DNA of 64,000 nucleotides from Streptomyces yatensis (GCF_018069625.1 NZ_CP072941.1:5394001-5458000); one strand, 5' to 3'. Positions 38,314 to 47,208 are shown, counted from the first letter of the stretch. Translations and numbers: made by a program. The notes: generated from the sequence alone by a model not told the origin.

Positions 38314-38613
38314 CCGGGTCCTCCTCGGCCGCCGTCCGTTCTCCGGTCCGTTCCCCTGCCAACTGGAGCAGGTCCGTTTAGTCTAGATACGCGGCGAACA
38401 TCCGACATGGTCGGAGGGGGCGCCGCACACAGACCGCGAGGGGCAGCGACCGCCCCCGGTCCGGGCCACCGGACCGGGGGCGGTTCTGCGAGCGGCGGCG
38501 GGCAAACCCGGGCCAAGTCCCCCAAAAGTGGGGTGAGATGTCAAGGATTCGGGGGAAGCGGGGGCGTGCGGGGCGAGCGCAGGATGGGGGCGAGGTAAGG
38601 GAAGGAGAGGGAA
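38314..38613. other. Divergent intergenic region with a long hairpin
   Basis: No gene. It contains TCCGACATGGTCGGA (38401-38415, arms of 6) and a perfect hairpin at 38449-38484, plus a GAAGGAG ribosome site for the next gene. Promoters for the two divergent genes must lie on either side of the hairpin. Confidence 0.55.
38449..38484. terminator. Terminator-like hairpin between divergent genes
   Basis: Perfect 16-base arms, ACCGCCCCCGGTCCGG (38449-38464) and its complement (38469-38484), with a GCCA loop. A terminator here is odd because neither neighbour ends at it; it may insulate the two promoters or belong to an unseen small transcript. Confidence 0.6.
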
Positions 38614-40010
38614 ATGCGCTCGATCTCATGGCACCTCACCTCACGTCGCTCAGCACTCTTCGTCGGTTTCGTCGTCGTGGTGGCCGTCGTGGTGGTCCTT
38701 GGGATGGTCTCCTCCTCCGAAAAGGCCTCCGGGAAGGCTTCCAGAGAGGCTTCCGGGGAAGCCCCCCGATACGCCTCGACGGTCGAATACCGGCGCGAAC
38801 CCGTCGGAAGGACCTCGGTCCCCGCGTTCACCTCCTCCGTCGGCCATGACCGCAAGAACGTGGTCTCACCGTCCAACGGAGGCCGGGCCTTCCGCGGCGA
38901 CACCCCCGGTCTCTACGCCGGCGTCCGGAACCGGCAGCCCTGCGACCGGCAGGGACTGACCCATGACCTCGACGCCGACAAGAAGAAGGGGGCCGCCTGG
39001 AGCCGGGTCCAGCACATCGGCCAGGACGACATCCCCGGCTTCGTCCAGCGGCTCACGAGCGTCACGCTGCGCTCCGACACCTATGCGAAGACCTACGGCT
39101 ACCGCGGCGGGGTGAAGCCGGTGTCCGCCGTCCTCCAGGCCGGCACGGCGGTCTTCGTCGATGAGCACGGCGCGCCCGTCGTGAAGTGCGACTCCGGAAA
39201 TCCCGTAAGGGTCTCGGCCCCGCCGCGCAACGCCAAGCCGACCTTCACCGGGCCCCAGTGGAACGGTTTCTCCCGGACCACGGTGACCGTCATCCGGCCG
39301 GCCACGAAGGACATCAAGCACCTCGTCCTGGTGGGGACCGGCAAGACCGAGCTCCTGAAGCGCCCGCTCGGCGACGGTGACGGCAGCGGGGACCCCCGCG
39401 ACACCGTGCTGGCACGGGCCGACTACCCGTCCACCCTGGCGATGCCGGGCGAGCAGCACGCCCCGCGGCTGCGGGAGGCGCCGAAGGTCAGCCTGAAGCC
39501 GTCCGACCGGTTCACCCCGCTGGAGACCGACCGGCCGTCCGGGACCCCCTCGCAGCAGTCGCAGCCCTCCGACCAGTCCTCCGACCAGCCCACGGACCCG
39601 GGTCAGCAGCCGCAGGACCAGCCCACGGATCCGGGCCAGCAGCCCCAGCCGCAGGATCAGCCGTCGGATCCCGGCCAGCAGCCCCAGCCGCAGGATCAGC
39701 CCTCCGACCCGGGCCAGCAGCAGCCCCAGGACCAGCCCACGGATCCGGGCCAGCAGCAGCCGCAGCCCCCGCCGAACCAGCCCCCGCCCAATCAGCCGCC
39801 CCCGAACCAGCCGCCGCCCAACCAGCCCCCGCCGAACCAGCCTCCTCCGCCTCCGCCCCCGCCCAACCAGCCGCCCCCGAACCAGCCCCGCCCAACCAAC
39901 CTCCTCCGAACCAACCGCCCCCCAACCAGCCCCCGCAGGACCAGCCACAGCAGCAGCCCGACCCCAATCAGCAGCAACCCCCGCAGCAGCCGCCCCCGTC
40001 CGGCCCCTGA
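38614..40010 (+). CDS. DUF6777-like membrane-anchored protein, frameshifted in its Pro/Gln-rich tail
   Basis: An N-terminal membrane anchor (about 14-33) precedes a domain (about 90-235) I recognise as DUF6777-like: GDTPGLYAGVRNRQPCD, ADKKKGAAW, VLQAGTAVFVDEHG. A QQPQDQPTDPG and PPPNQ repeat tail starts near residue 310. Near 39885-39892 (codon about 425) one C appears missing. Before it the frame reads PPPNQP; after it the same repeat continues only in another frame and reaches a proper TGA at 40008-40010. Without correction the frame runs through the terminator and antisense into tRNA-Ser, to 40179. Either a sequencing error or a true 1-nt deletion. ATG follows GAAGGAG. Confidence 0.8.
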
Positions 40011-40034
40011 CGGGACGGTACGACCCCCAGACAC

Positions 40035-40069
40035 ACGTAGGGCCCGGTTCATCGAACCGGGCCCTACGT
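40035..40069. terminator. Bidirectional terminator
   Basis: Perfect 16-base arms ACGTAGGGCCCGGTTC (40035-40050) and GAACCGGGCCCTACGT (40054-40069), with a 3-base loop, between the DUF6777-like gene and the convergent tRNA-Ser. Confidence 0.88.
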
Positions 40070-40078
40070 TCTTCGCGG

Positions 40079-40165
40079 CGGTAGCGGTGGGATTTGAACC
40101 CACGGAGGAGTTGCCCCCTCACGCGCTTTCGAGGCGCGCTCCTTCGGCCGCTCGGACACGCTACC
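40079..40165 (-). tRNA. tRNA-Ser (CGA)
   Basis: An 87-nt class II tRNA with acceptor GGTAGCG/CGCTACC, anticodon loop CTCGAAA (CGA, bases 40129-40131), a long variable arm (GGAGGAGTT region on the plus strand) and a normal T-arm. The long variable arm and the anticodon identify serine. CCA is not encoded. Confidence 0.95.
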
Positions 40166-40234
40166 GAGGGAGAGCCTAGCGGACGGGTGGCCGGGAACCG
40201 AAATCGGTTACGGGGGGGGACCCGGGCGCAGGGG

Positions 40235-40735
40235 TCAGGACTTGCGGAAGAAGGTGGTCAGGGGGGCCGCGCACGCCTCCGCCAGGACGCCCGCGATGAC
40301 CTCGGGGCGGTGGTTGAGGCGGCGGTCGCGGACGACGTCCCAGAGGGAGCCGACCGCGCCCGCCTTCTCGTCCACGGCGCCGTAGACCAGCCGGTCCAGG
40401 CGGGACAGGACGATCGCGCCGGCGCACATCGTGCACGGCTCCAGGGTGACCACCAGGGTGCAGCCGGTCAGCCGCCAGCCGCCGAGGTGGCGGGCGGCGG
40501 CTCGGAGGGCGAGGACCTCGGCGTGGGCCGTGGGGTCGCCGTGGGCCTCGCGCTCGTTGCGGCCGCGGCCGAGTACCGAGCCGTCCGGGCCCAGCACGAC
40601 GGCGCCGACCGGCACATCTCCCGTCTCGGGTGCCCGTACCGCCTCCTCCAGCGCCAGGCGCATCGGGGCGCGCCAGGGATCGCGCAGAGGGTCGGGTTCG
40701 GGGCCGGGCAGGAGGCCGGTCAGCGGATCGGTCAT
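40235..40735 (-). CDS. tadA: tRNA-specific adenosine(34) deaminase
   Basis: A 166-residue zinc deaminase that makes inosine at the wobble base of tRNA-Arg(ACG). The catalytic motifs are HAEVLAL (His and proton-shuttle Glu) and PCTMCAGAI (two zinc Cys). The N-terminal 25 residues are an extension. It lies next to its usual actinobacterial companion, the deaminase-associated protein, and a tRNA-Ser gene. Essential in most bacteria. The likely substrate, tRNA-Arg(ACG), is also the tRNA used as the attachment site near 9433, though that is coincidence. Confidence 0.95.
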   Translation of the reverse strand: MTDPLTGLLPGPEPDPLRDPWRAPMRLALEEAVRAPETGDVPVGAVVLGPDGSVLGRGRNEREAHGDPTAHAEVLALRAAARHLGGWRLTGCTLVVTLEPCTMCAGAIVLSRLDRLVYGAVDEKAGAVGSLWDVVRDRRLNHRPEVIAGVLAEACAAPLTTFFRKS

Positions 40736-40836
40736 GACGTCAGTGTGGATCGGTTCGTGCGGATCGGTTGTGTCCGCGGTTCGTGTGGATCACTCGGATC
40801 AGTGCGGTGACGGGGTGGGTGGCATGGCTGCGGCGG

Positions 40837-41352
40837 TCAGCGCACCGCCTCCAGCCCCTCCATGCTGCAGCCCAGCATCTCGGCGATCGATTCGAGGGCG
40901 TCCCCGTCGAGGGACTTCAGCTCCTTCTCGTCCATGCCGTAGTCGGCCAGGATGTCGGCGTCGCCGAGCGGGCCGAGCGGGACCGGGGCGTCGTCCGCGT
41001 CCTCGTCGTCCCGGTCCGGCTCGCCGTCCTCGGTGCCGTCCAGGTCGACCAGGCTGTCCAGATCGTCGTCGGGGTCCCGGCCGAGCAGCTCGTCGGTGAG
41101 CATCGAGCCGTACGAGGTGCGGGCGGCCGCTGCCGCGTCCGATACGTAGATGTGCGGGTCGTCCTCGCCGTCCACACGGACGACGCCGAACCACGCGTCT
41201 TCGTGCTCGATGAAGGCCAAAACCGTGTCGTCGTCCTTGGAGGCCAGACGGGCCAGTTCGATCAGATCCGTCAGGGTTTCCACGTCATCGAGCTCTGTGT
41301 CGCTCGCTTCCCACCCTTCTGCGGTGCGCGCGAGCAATGCGGCGAAGTACAC
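40837..41352 (-). CDS. tRNA adenosine deaminase-associated protein
   Basis: A 171-residue acidic protein. It begins VYFAALLARTAEGWEA and has a long Asp/Glu run (about 100-135) and a C-terminal ELKSLDGDALESIAEMLGC segment. This is the conserved actinobacterial partner encoded beside tadA. GTG 41352 follows GGGAGAG by 5 bases, a far better start than the upstream ATGs. Function is not established; the acidic stretch could bind a basic partner. Confidence 0.85.
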   Translation of the reverse strand: MYFAALLARTAEGWEASDTELDDVETLTDLIELARLASKDDDTVLAFIEHEDAWFGVVRVDGEDDPHIYVSDAAAAARTSYGSMLTDELLGRDPDDDLDSLVDLDGTEDGEPDRDDEDADDAPVPLGPLGDADILADYGMDEKELKSLDGDALESIAEMLGCSMEGLEAVR

Positions 41353-41554
41353 CGTGACTCTCCCACTGGTCATAGGCGTGCCGGGGGCGGGCGGGACAGT
41401 GTCCCGCCCCAATCGGAATCGTGGCAGAAACCGTCGCGTCGCGAGAGGTCTTCCACGCTGCGTCGTGCACCAGTCCAAAGAGATGTGGCTCACGCGGACG
41501 GAATCGAAACGCGCGGAAACCCCCTCCGGCGGTTCGGTGGAAGCCCACCAGGAC

Positions 41555-41722
41555 TCACCAGGAAAAGGTCCGCATGTGTATCGCCCGGCGCATCCGGGCC
41601 GCGCGGGCCTGGCGGGGACGCACCCTGTTCCGCACCGCTCTGGCCTCGTTCAGCGCGCGCAGGAAGCGGTCGCGACGGCGGCGGCGTTCCGCGGAGGTTT
41701 CCTTCGCGGTCGCGTCGGCCAT
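41555..41722 (-). CDS. Small Arg-rich protein
   Basis: A 55-residue frame from ATG 41722 behind GAGGAG, 9 bases upstream. The product is MADATAKETSAERRRRRD at the start, then Arg/Ala-rich helices, ending FSW. Very basic, so nucleic-acid or ribosome binding is possible. It lies alone between the deaminase-associated gene and upp. The good ribosome site and full stop argue for a real gene, but there is no family support. Confidence 0.5.
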   Translation of the reverse strand: MADATAKETSAERRRRRDRFLRALNEARAVRNRVRPRQARAARMRRAIHMRTFSW

Positions 41723-41909
41723 GGTCAATCACTCCTCGGGGCCGAGGTGTCGCCCGGGGCACCCCGGGCGCTGCTGCCCACTTTCCCCCGAAACGGCGGT
41801 TTGATTCCAGTGCGGCGGCAGACGGTTGAGCGCGGGGGAGGCGCACGGAGGGGGCGGACGGGGTCACCGGCGGCAGCCGGGCTCCGGAGGCTCGGTTAGT
41901 GTCGTTGCC

Positions 41910-42545
41910 ATGCGGATCCACGTCGTCGACCACCCGCTGGTGGCGCACAAACTCACCACGCTGCGCGACAAGCGCACCGACTCCCCCACCTTCCGGCGGC
42001 TCGCCGACGAGCTGGTGACCCTGCTCGCGTACGAGGCCACGCGCGATGTGCGCACCGAGCAGGTCGACATCCAGACCCCGGTGACGGCCACGACCGGAGT
42101 ACGGCTGTCCCACCCGCGCCCCATGGTCGTGCCGATCCTGCGGGCCGGTCTCGGGATGCTGGACGGCATGGTGCGGCTGCTGCCCACCGCGGAGGTCGGC
42201 TTCCTGGGCATGATCCGTGACGAGGAGACGCTCCAGGCGTCCACGTACGCCACCCGGATGCCCGAGGACCTCTCCGGCCGTCAGGTGTACGTCCTGGACC
42301 CGATGCTCGCCACCGGCGGGACGCTGGTCGCGGCGATCAAGGAGCTGATATCCCGGGGCGCCGACGATGTGACCGCGCTGTGTCTGCTGGCGGCGCCGCA
42401 GGGCGTCGAGCTCATGGAGCGCGAGCTGGCGGGGGCGCCGGTGACGGTGGTCACCTCGTCCATCGACGAGCGGCTCAACGAGCAGGGGTACATCGTGCCC
42501 GGGCTCGGGGACGCGGGCGACCGGATGTACGGGAGCGCGGGCTGA
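41910..42545 (+). CDS. upp: Uracil phosphoribosyltransferase
   Basis: A 211-residue salvage enzyme converting uracil and PRPP to UMP. The PRPP loop reads [11 protein letters not shown] (about 127-137); family segments [13 protein letters not shown] and the C-terminal [12 protein letters not shown] (uracil binding) are intact, and the length is standard. ATG 41910 is the only start giving the conserved [15 protein letters not shown]. Monocistronic. Confidence 0.97.
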   Translation: MRIHVVDHPLVAHKLTTLRDKRTDSPTFRRLADELVTLLAYEATRDVRTEQVDIQTPVTATTGVRLSHPRPMVVPILRAGLGMLDGMVRLLPTAEVGFLGMIRDEETLQASTYATRMPEDLSGRQVYVLDPMLATGGTLVAAIKELISRGADDVTALCLLAAPQGVELMERELAGAPVTVVTSSIDERLNEQGYIVPGLGDAGDRMYGSAG

Positions 42546-42599
42546 GCCCTGCTCGAAGCGGTGGCCCGGGGTGCTCCCACGCGCGTGGGCGGCGCCGGG

Positions 42600-43301
42600 T
42601 CAGCGGCAGGGCTTTCCGGAGGGCGCGGGCGAGGGCTTGGCCAGGGCGGCCAGCGCCTTGTCGGCGTCCTTCTGCTTGACCAGGTCCTTGAAACTGTTGC
42701 CGATGATCAGGTCGATGTCCTTGCCGTCGCGCGCGTCGTTCTTGGTCTGGGCGCCGCTGAGCTGGGTGCCGAGCACGTTGAAGGCCCCGTCGCCGGCGCC
42801 GGGGGCGCCGAGCAGCATCCCGGTGGTCTTGACCTTCTTGTCGTACTGCTCCGGGGCGTTGCCCACCTTTCCGATCTTGAAGCCGCGCTTCTCCAGCTCC
42901 TTCGCGGTGTCCTTGGCGAGGCCGGAGCGCGTGGTCGCGTTGTAGACGTTGACCGTGATCTGGGAGGGCTTCGGCAGTTTCCCGCCCGTACGGCCCTGCC
43001 GGCCGCTCTGACCGCTCTGGCCGCCGTCGGACCGGCCGGACTTCGCCTTCTCGTCGGGGCGCTTGTCGCCGCGCTCGCAGTCCCCGGTGCCGTGCGCCGC
43101 GCGGACCGTCTGGTCGTCGCTGTCGCCGGAGAAGACGTCGATGAGCTGAAGTGTTCCCCAGCCGACCAGGCCGAGCGTCAGGACCGAGCCGAATGCGGCG
43201 AACATCAGCCGCCGGCGGCTCCGGGGTCGGCTCATCCGCGGGTAGCGATCGCCCGTAATGCGGTACTTTCCGCCCATGCCGGGAGGGGTCAGCATGCTCA
43301 T
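42600..43301 (-). CDS. LytR C-terminal-domain membrane protein
   Basis: A 233-residue protein with a basic cytoplasmic N-terminus, one membrane segment (about 33-54, LMFAAFGSVLTLGLVGWG) and an extracellular part. After a Gly/Gln/Arg linker comes a LytR_C domain (about 112-215) starting ITVNVYNATTRSGLAKDTAKELEKRGFKIG. It lacks the LytR-CpsA-Psr catalytic domain, so it is not itself a wall-polymer ligase; it may regulate or scaffold one. Confidence 0.85.
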   Translation of the reverse strand: MSMLTPPGMGGKYRITGDRYPRMSRPRSRRRLMFAAFGSVLTLGLVGWGTLQLIDVFSGDSDDQTVRAAHGTGDCERGDKRPDEKAKSGRSDGGQSGQSGRQGRTGGKLPKPSQITVNVYNATTRSGLAKDTAKELEKRGFKIGKVGNAPEQYDKKVKTTGMLLGAPGAGDGAFNVLGTQLSGAQTKNDARDGKDIDLIIGNSFKDLVKQKDADKALAALAKPSPAPSGKPCR

Positions 43302-43433
43302 GAGCGCAGCGTAGTGCGGCCAGGTGGCGATGCCTACTAAATGATCAATGGTTGGTGCTCAGACCAACCCGAAAGGGTCAACAGAGATCGGAAGTCGATC
43401 AGCGACGATCGGTCACCGGGGGCGCGGGCGCGG

Positions 43434-43733
43434 TCAGCCCTCGAGCTCCAGGACCCGCGCGTGCAGCACCTGACGCTGCTGGAGGGCGGCGCGCACCGCC
43501 CGGTGCAGCCCGTCCTCCAGATAGAGGTCGCCCTGCCATTTCACGACATGGGCGAAGAGGTCCCCGTAGAAGGTCGAGTCCTCCGCGAGCAGCGTCTCCA
43601 GGTCGAGCTGCTGCTTCGTCGTGACCAACTGGTCAAGACGTACCGGGCGTGGGGCGACATCCGCCCACTGGCGGGTGCTTTCCCGTCCGTGGTCGGGATA
43701 GGGCCGACCGTTTCCGATGCGCTTGAAGATCAC
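43434..43733 (-). CDS. Conserved hypothetical protein with ParB-like HR motif
   Basis: A 99-residue protein. The stretch LYLEDGLHRAVRAALQQRQ (about 71-89) resembles the catalytic/nucleotide-binding DGxHR motif of ParB/sulfiredoxin-like folds, but the domain is short. It lies just after the LytR_C gene on the same strand with a 132-base gap. Some annotations of such proteins call them VapB antitoxins; I see no toxin gene beside it, so I do not adopt that. Confidence 0.65.
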   Translation of the reverse strand: MIFKRIGNGRPYPDHGRESTRQWADVAPRPVRLDQLVTTKQQLDLETLLAEDSTFYGDLFAHVVKWQGDLYLEDGLHRAVRAALQQRQVLHARVLELEG

Positions 43734-44083
43734 ACGGAAAGCCTACCGGGCAAGCCCCTCCCGGCGCAGCCAAGGCGCCCGAGTGCCGGGCCGGGGCCGA
43801 TCTTCGCCCGGATCGGGAAATTGGAAAAAATGCTCGAAAGGGACTAGGCGCCCAAAGGGGGTCGGAGTAACGTAAATAGCAGCCTGCGGGGCGAGCGAGG
43901 GAGCTCGACCGGAGAGACGCTCAGGACAGAGGACGTCAGTCCCCCGGAGCGTTTCCTAGATGGCCGGGCTGAGAGGCTCGAAGGTCGGGGAGACCGGAAA
44001 GCGACCTCCACTACCTGATACGGACAATGCCGCCGAAGGGAGCCCACCTCGCAGGTTTTGTCCTGCCCGCGCACCATGGCCTC
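43734..44083. other. Leader region of the SDR/DUF2867 gene
   Basis: No protein gene. It holds a possible promoter (an AT-rich patch near 43868-43880), a small CGAGC/GCTCG hairpin (43892-43907), the riboswitch-like element at 43929-44042 and a GCAGG/CCTGC hairpin just before the start codon, which could hide or expose the ribosome site. Confidence 0.5.
43929..44042 (+). ncRNA. TPP-riboswitch-like leader
   Basis: Conserved thi-box blocks occur in order: CTGAGA (43969-43974) preceded by a CCCGG/CCGGG stem, ACCTGAT (44013-44019), and CGGACAATGCCGCCGAAGGGA (44021-44041), close to the usual GGNUNAUNCCNGCGNAGGGA. A P2-like stem GAGGACGT/GCGACCTC (43929-43936, 44001-44008) encloses the first half, and a GGTC/GACC hairpin fills the P3a position. 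Two core bases deviate and P1 is not obvious. It would bind thiamine pyrophosphate and control translation of the gene at 44084. Confidence 0.5.
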
Positions 44084-45673
44084 ATGGCTGTTCCCGAGCG
44101 TCCGCCGGAGTCGCGCCGTGAGCGCGGTGCGCAGGAGCCGCGCCGCTGTCTGGTCACCGGCGCCACCGGCTACATCGGCGGCAGGCTGGTGCCCGAGCTG
44201 CTGGACGCGGGGCATCAGGTGCGATGTGTGGCCCGTTCGCCCGAGAAGCTGCGTGATCACCCCTGGGCGGGGCGGGTGGAGACCGTACGCGGCGATGTGA
44301 CCGACGAGGAGTCCATCGGCGCCGCCATGGAGGGCGTGGACGTCGCGTACTACCTGGTGCACGCGCTGGGCACCGGCCCCGGTTTCGAGGAGACCGACCG
44401 CCGGGCCGCGCGGATCTTCGGCGAACGGGCCCGGGCGGCGGGGGTGCGCCGGATCGTCTATCTCGGCGGGCTGACCCCGGGCGGGGTCCCCGAGCGCGCG
44501 CTCTCGCCCCATCTGCGCTCCCGGGCCGAGGTGGGCCGGGTGCTGCTGGACTCCGGGGTGCCGACGGCCGTTCTGCGGGCCGGGGTGATCGTCGGCTCGG
44601 GCTCGGCCTCGTTCGAGATGCTCCGCTACCTCACCGAGCGGCTGCCGGTGATGGTGACGCCCCGCTGGGTGCACACCCGCACCCAGCCGATCGCCGTCCG
44701 CGATGTGCTGCGGCTGCTGGTGGGCTGCGCCACGCTGCCCGACGACGTGCACCGGACCTTCGACATCGGCGGCCCCGACGTCCTCACCTACCTCGACATG
44801 ATGCGGCGGTACGCGGAGGTGACCGGGCTGCGGCGGCGTCTGGTCGCCCCGGTGCCGGTGCTCAGCCCCGGGCTCTCCAGTCTCTGGGTCGGCCTGGTCA
44901 CCCCCGTGCCCGGCGCCATCGCCCGCCCGCTGGTGGAGTCGCTGCGCCATGAAGTGGTGTGCGCCGAACGGGACATCGCCCGCTATGTGCCGGATCCGCC
45001 GGGCGGGCCGCTCGGCGTGGACCGGGCGCTGGAGCTGGCCCTGCGCCGGGTCCGCGACGCGAAGGTGGCCACCCGCTGGTCCTCCGCCGCCACCCCCGGC
45101 GCGGCCGGCGATCCGCTGCCCACCGACCCCGACTGGGCGGGCGGCAGCCTCTACCAGGACCGCCGCGCACGCGCGGTGGCCGCCTCGCCGGAGGACGTCT
45201 GGCGGGTGGTGGAGGGGATCGGCGGGGAGAACGGGTGGTACTCGATGCCGCTCGCCTGGGCGCTGCGCGGCTGGATCGACACCCTGGTGGGCGGCGTCGG
45301 ACTGCGCCGGGGCCGCCGGGACGCGGCGCGGCTCAGAGTGGGGGACAGCCTCGACTTCTGGCGGGTGGAGGAGGTCCTGCCGCCCCGGCTGCTGCGGCTG
45401 CGGGCCGAGATGCGGCTGCCGGGCCTGGCCTGGCTGGAGATGACGGTCGACCGGGACGCGCGGGGCGGGACGGTCTACCGGCAGCGGGCGCTGTTCCATC
45501 CGCGCGGCCTCGCCGGACATCTCTACTGGTGGTCGATCGCGCCCTTCCACGCCCTCGTCTTCGGCGGGATGGCGCGGAACATCGCCGCCCGGGCCGAGAA
45601 GGACGTGGCCGGGAGGGACACGGGTGGGACGGACGCGGCCGGGACGAGTACGTCGGCGTCCCGCTCGCGGTGA
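44084..45673 (+). CDS. SDR-type NAD(P)-binding / DUF2867 fusion protein
   Basis: A 529-residue protein. Residues about 20-330 form an extended SDR/NmrA Rossmann domain with VTGATGYIGGRL (24-35) and YLVHALG; the canonical YxxxK is not seen, as in many atypical SDRs. Residues about 345-500 form a DUF2867 (START-like) domain ending in FHPRGLAGHLYWWSIAPFH. Such fusions occur widely in actinobacteria without assigned activity. ATG 44084 is chosen to leave the riboswitch-like leader untranslated. Thiamine-linked control would be unexpected for this family. Confidence 0.88.
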   Translation: MAVPERPPESRRERGAQEPRRCLVTGATGYIGGRLVPELLDAGHQVRCVARSPEKLRDHPWAGRVETVRGDVTDEESIGAAMEGVDVAYYLVHALGTGPGFEETDRRAARIFGERARAAGVRRIVYLGGLTPGGVPERALSPHLRSRAEVGRVLLDSGVPTAVLRAGVIVGSGSASFEMLRYLTERLPVMVTPRWVHTRTQPIAVRDVLRLLVGCATLPDDVHRTFDIGGPDVLTYLDMMRRYAEVTGLRRRLVAPVPVLSPGLSSLWVGLVTPVPGAIARPLVESLRHEVVCAERDIARYVPDPPGGPLGVDRALELALRRVRDAKVATRWSSAATPGAAGDPLPTDPDWAGGSLYQDRRARAVAASPEDVWRVVEGIGGENGWYSMPLAWALRGWIDTLVGGVGLRRGRRDAARLRVGDSLDFWRVEEVLPPRLLRLRAEMRLPGLAWLEMTVDRDARGGTVYRQRALFHPRGLAGHLYWWSIAPFHALVFGGMARNIAARAEKDVAGRDTGGTDAAGTSTSASRSR

Positions 45674-45736
45674 GTGTCCCGCTCGCGGTGAGCCCCGCCG
45701 TCGGCCCGGCGGGCCCCGGGCCGCTGAGCCCCGCCG

Positions 45737-47023
45737 TCACCGGGACCCGTTCGGGGACCCGTTCGGGGAGGCGTTCGGGGAGGCGCTCGGGCGCAGTCCC
45801 TCCAGGGCGATCGGCAGGTGCCGTGGTCCGCGCAGCACCGCGTTGCGCCGGTAGGTCGGCGGGTCCTCCAGCAGCCGGGGCCCGTCCAGCCGCCGGGCCA
45901 GCTCGGTCAGCGCGATCTGCGCCTCCAGCCGGGCCAGCGGGGCGCCGAAGCAGCTGTGGATGCCGCTGCCGAAGCCGAGGTGCTGGTTGTCCCTGCGCTG
46001 CGGATCGAACCGGTCGGGGTCCAGGAAGCGCTGCGGATCGCGGTTGCCCGAGGCCAGCAGCAGCCAGACGGGCGCCCCCTTGGGGATGGTCACGCCCGCG
46101 ATGTCGATCTCCGAGAGCGGGGTGCGCTGCGGAAGCATCTGCACCGGAGGATCGAACCGCAGCAGCTCCTCCACCAGCGGGACCACCAGATGGGGATCCT
46201 TGCGCAGCCGGGCGAGCACATCGGGGTTGCGCAGCAGGGTCAGCATGCCGTTGGTGATCAGGTTGACGGTGGTCTCATGCCCCGCCACCAGCAGCAGCGC
46301 CGCGGTGCTCAGCAGCTCCACACGGCTCATCCGCCCCTCCGGGCCCTCCCCGTTGACCAGGGCGGAGAGCATGTCGTCGCGGGGTGCGCGGCGGCGCTCC
46401 TCCATCAGCTCGGACAGGTACATCGACAGCTCGGTACGGGCCTGCCGGGTGATCCGCCGCCGCTCGGCGGCGTCCGCGCCCGGGTCGGGGTCCAGACTGG
46501 CGGCGAGGGTGTCGGCCCAGGTGTGGAAGCGCGGCTCGTCCTCCCGCGGCACCCCGAGCAGCCGGCAGATCACGGTCACCGGGAAGGGGTAGGAGAAGTG
46601 GTCGACGAGATCGATCCGGTCCCGGCCCTCGAAGCCGTCGATCAGCTCGCCGACGATTCGGGTGAGTTCGCCGCGCATGGCGTGGAGCCGGCGCGGGGTG
46701 TGCGGCGGGCCGAAGGGCGCCATCGCCAGCCGGCGCAGCCGGTCGTGCTCGGGCGGGTCCAGCCGCAGAAAGCTGGGCGGCAGCCCCGGGTCGTCCTCCT
46801 CGACCAGCTCCGGGGCGGCCTCGGGGTCCAGGTTGCGCGCCTCGGAGCTGAGCCGGGGGTCGTGCAGCAGACCGTGGATCTCCCAGTAGGTGGAGACGAT
46901 GTACGGGCCCTCCTCGTCGTGCACCACGGGCGTTTTGCGCAGCTCTGCGTAGATCGGGTACGGGTCGGCGCGATGGGCGTAGTCGGTGATCTGCCGCGCG
47001 AGTGAGCCTTGCGTCTGCGTCAT
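45737..47023 (-). CDS. Cytochrome P450
   Basis: A 428-residue soluble class I P450. The I-helix reads LLVAGHETTVN, the K-helix ExxR is EELLR, and the haem-binding loop is FGSGIHSCFGAPLAR with the proximal Cys. The length is standard. The C-terminal ASPNASPNGSPNGSR is a repeat generated by a short DNA repeat (GTTCGGGGA type) at 45745-45790. No ferredoxin gene adjoins. Substrate unknown. ATG 47023 lies about 12 bases after GAAGGA; a longer frame reaches back through repeats and is unlikely. Confidence 0.93.
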   Translation of the reverse strand: MTQTQGSLARQITDYAHRADPYPIYAELRKTPVVHDEEGPYIVSTYWEIHGLLHDPRLSSEARNLDPEAAPELVEEDDPGLPPSFLRLDPPEHDRLRRLAMAPFGPPHTPRRLHAMRGELTRIVGELIDGFEGRDRIDLVDHFSYPFPVTVICRLLGVPREDEPRFHTWADTLAASLDPDPGADAAERRRITRQARTELSMYLSELMEERRRAPRDDMLSALVNGEGPEGRMSRVELLSTAALLLVAGHETTVNLITNGMLTLLRNPDVLARLRKDPHLVVPLVEELLRFDPPVQMLPQRTPLSEIDIAGVTIPKGAPVWLLLASGNRDPQRFLDPDRFDPQRRDNQHLGFGSGIHSCFGAPLARLEAQIALTELARRLDGPRLLEDPPTYRRNAVLRGPRHLPIALEGLRPSASPNASPNGSPNGSR

Positions 47024-47136
47024 GGCTGAGTGAGTTCCTTCGTCGGGGTCGTCCCCCTGCTCAGCATCGGTGAGGCGGCCCGGGGTCGCGCGTACAGCCC
47101 GGCCAAAGGGGCGAACGCACGACCGGGGCCCCGGGG

Positions 47137-47208
47137 ACACGGCCGGACCCGGGGACACGGCCGGACCCGGGGGTACGACCGGACCCGGGAGTACGACCGG
47201 GGCCCCAG
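47137..47208. repeat. 18-bp tandem repeat in divergent space
   Basis: About four units of the form ACACGGCCGGACCCGGGG, drifting to GTACGACCGGACCCGGGA, lie between the P450 and BlaI-type genes, flanked by GGGGCCCC-type palindromes. No gene. It may hold regulatory sites or be a neutral minisatellite. Confidence 0.75.

Noticed and set aside
40010..40179. C-terminal extension of the DUF6777-like protein as read directly.
   Set aside because: It crosses a strong terminator and the tRNA-Ser gene in antisense; the repeat pattern shows the frame was lost at about 39890.
43434..43733. VapB-type antitoxin.
   Set aside because: No toxin gene is adjacent and the sequence shows a ParB-like HR motif rather than a clear antitoxin DNA-binding fold.
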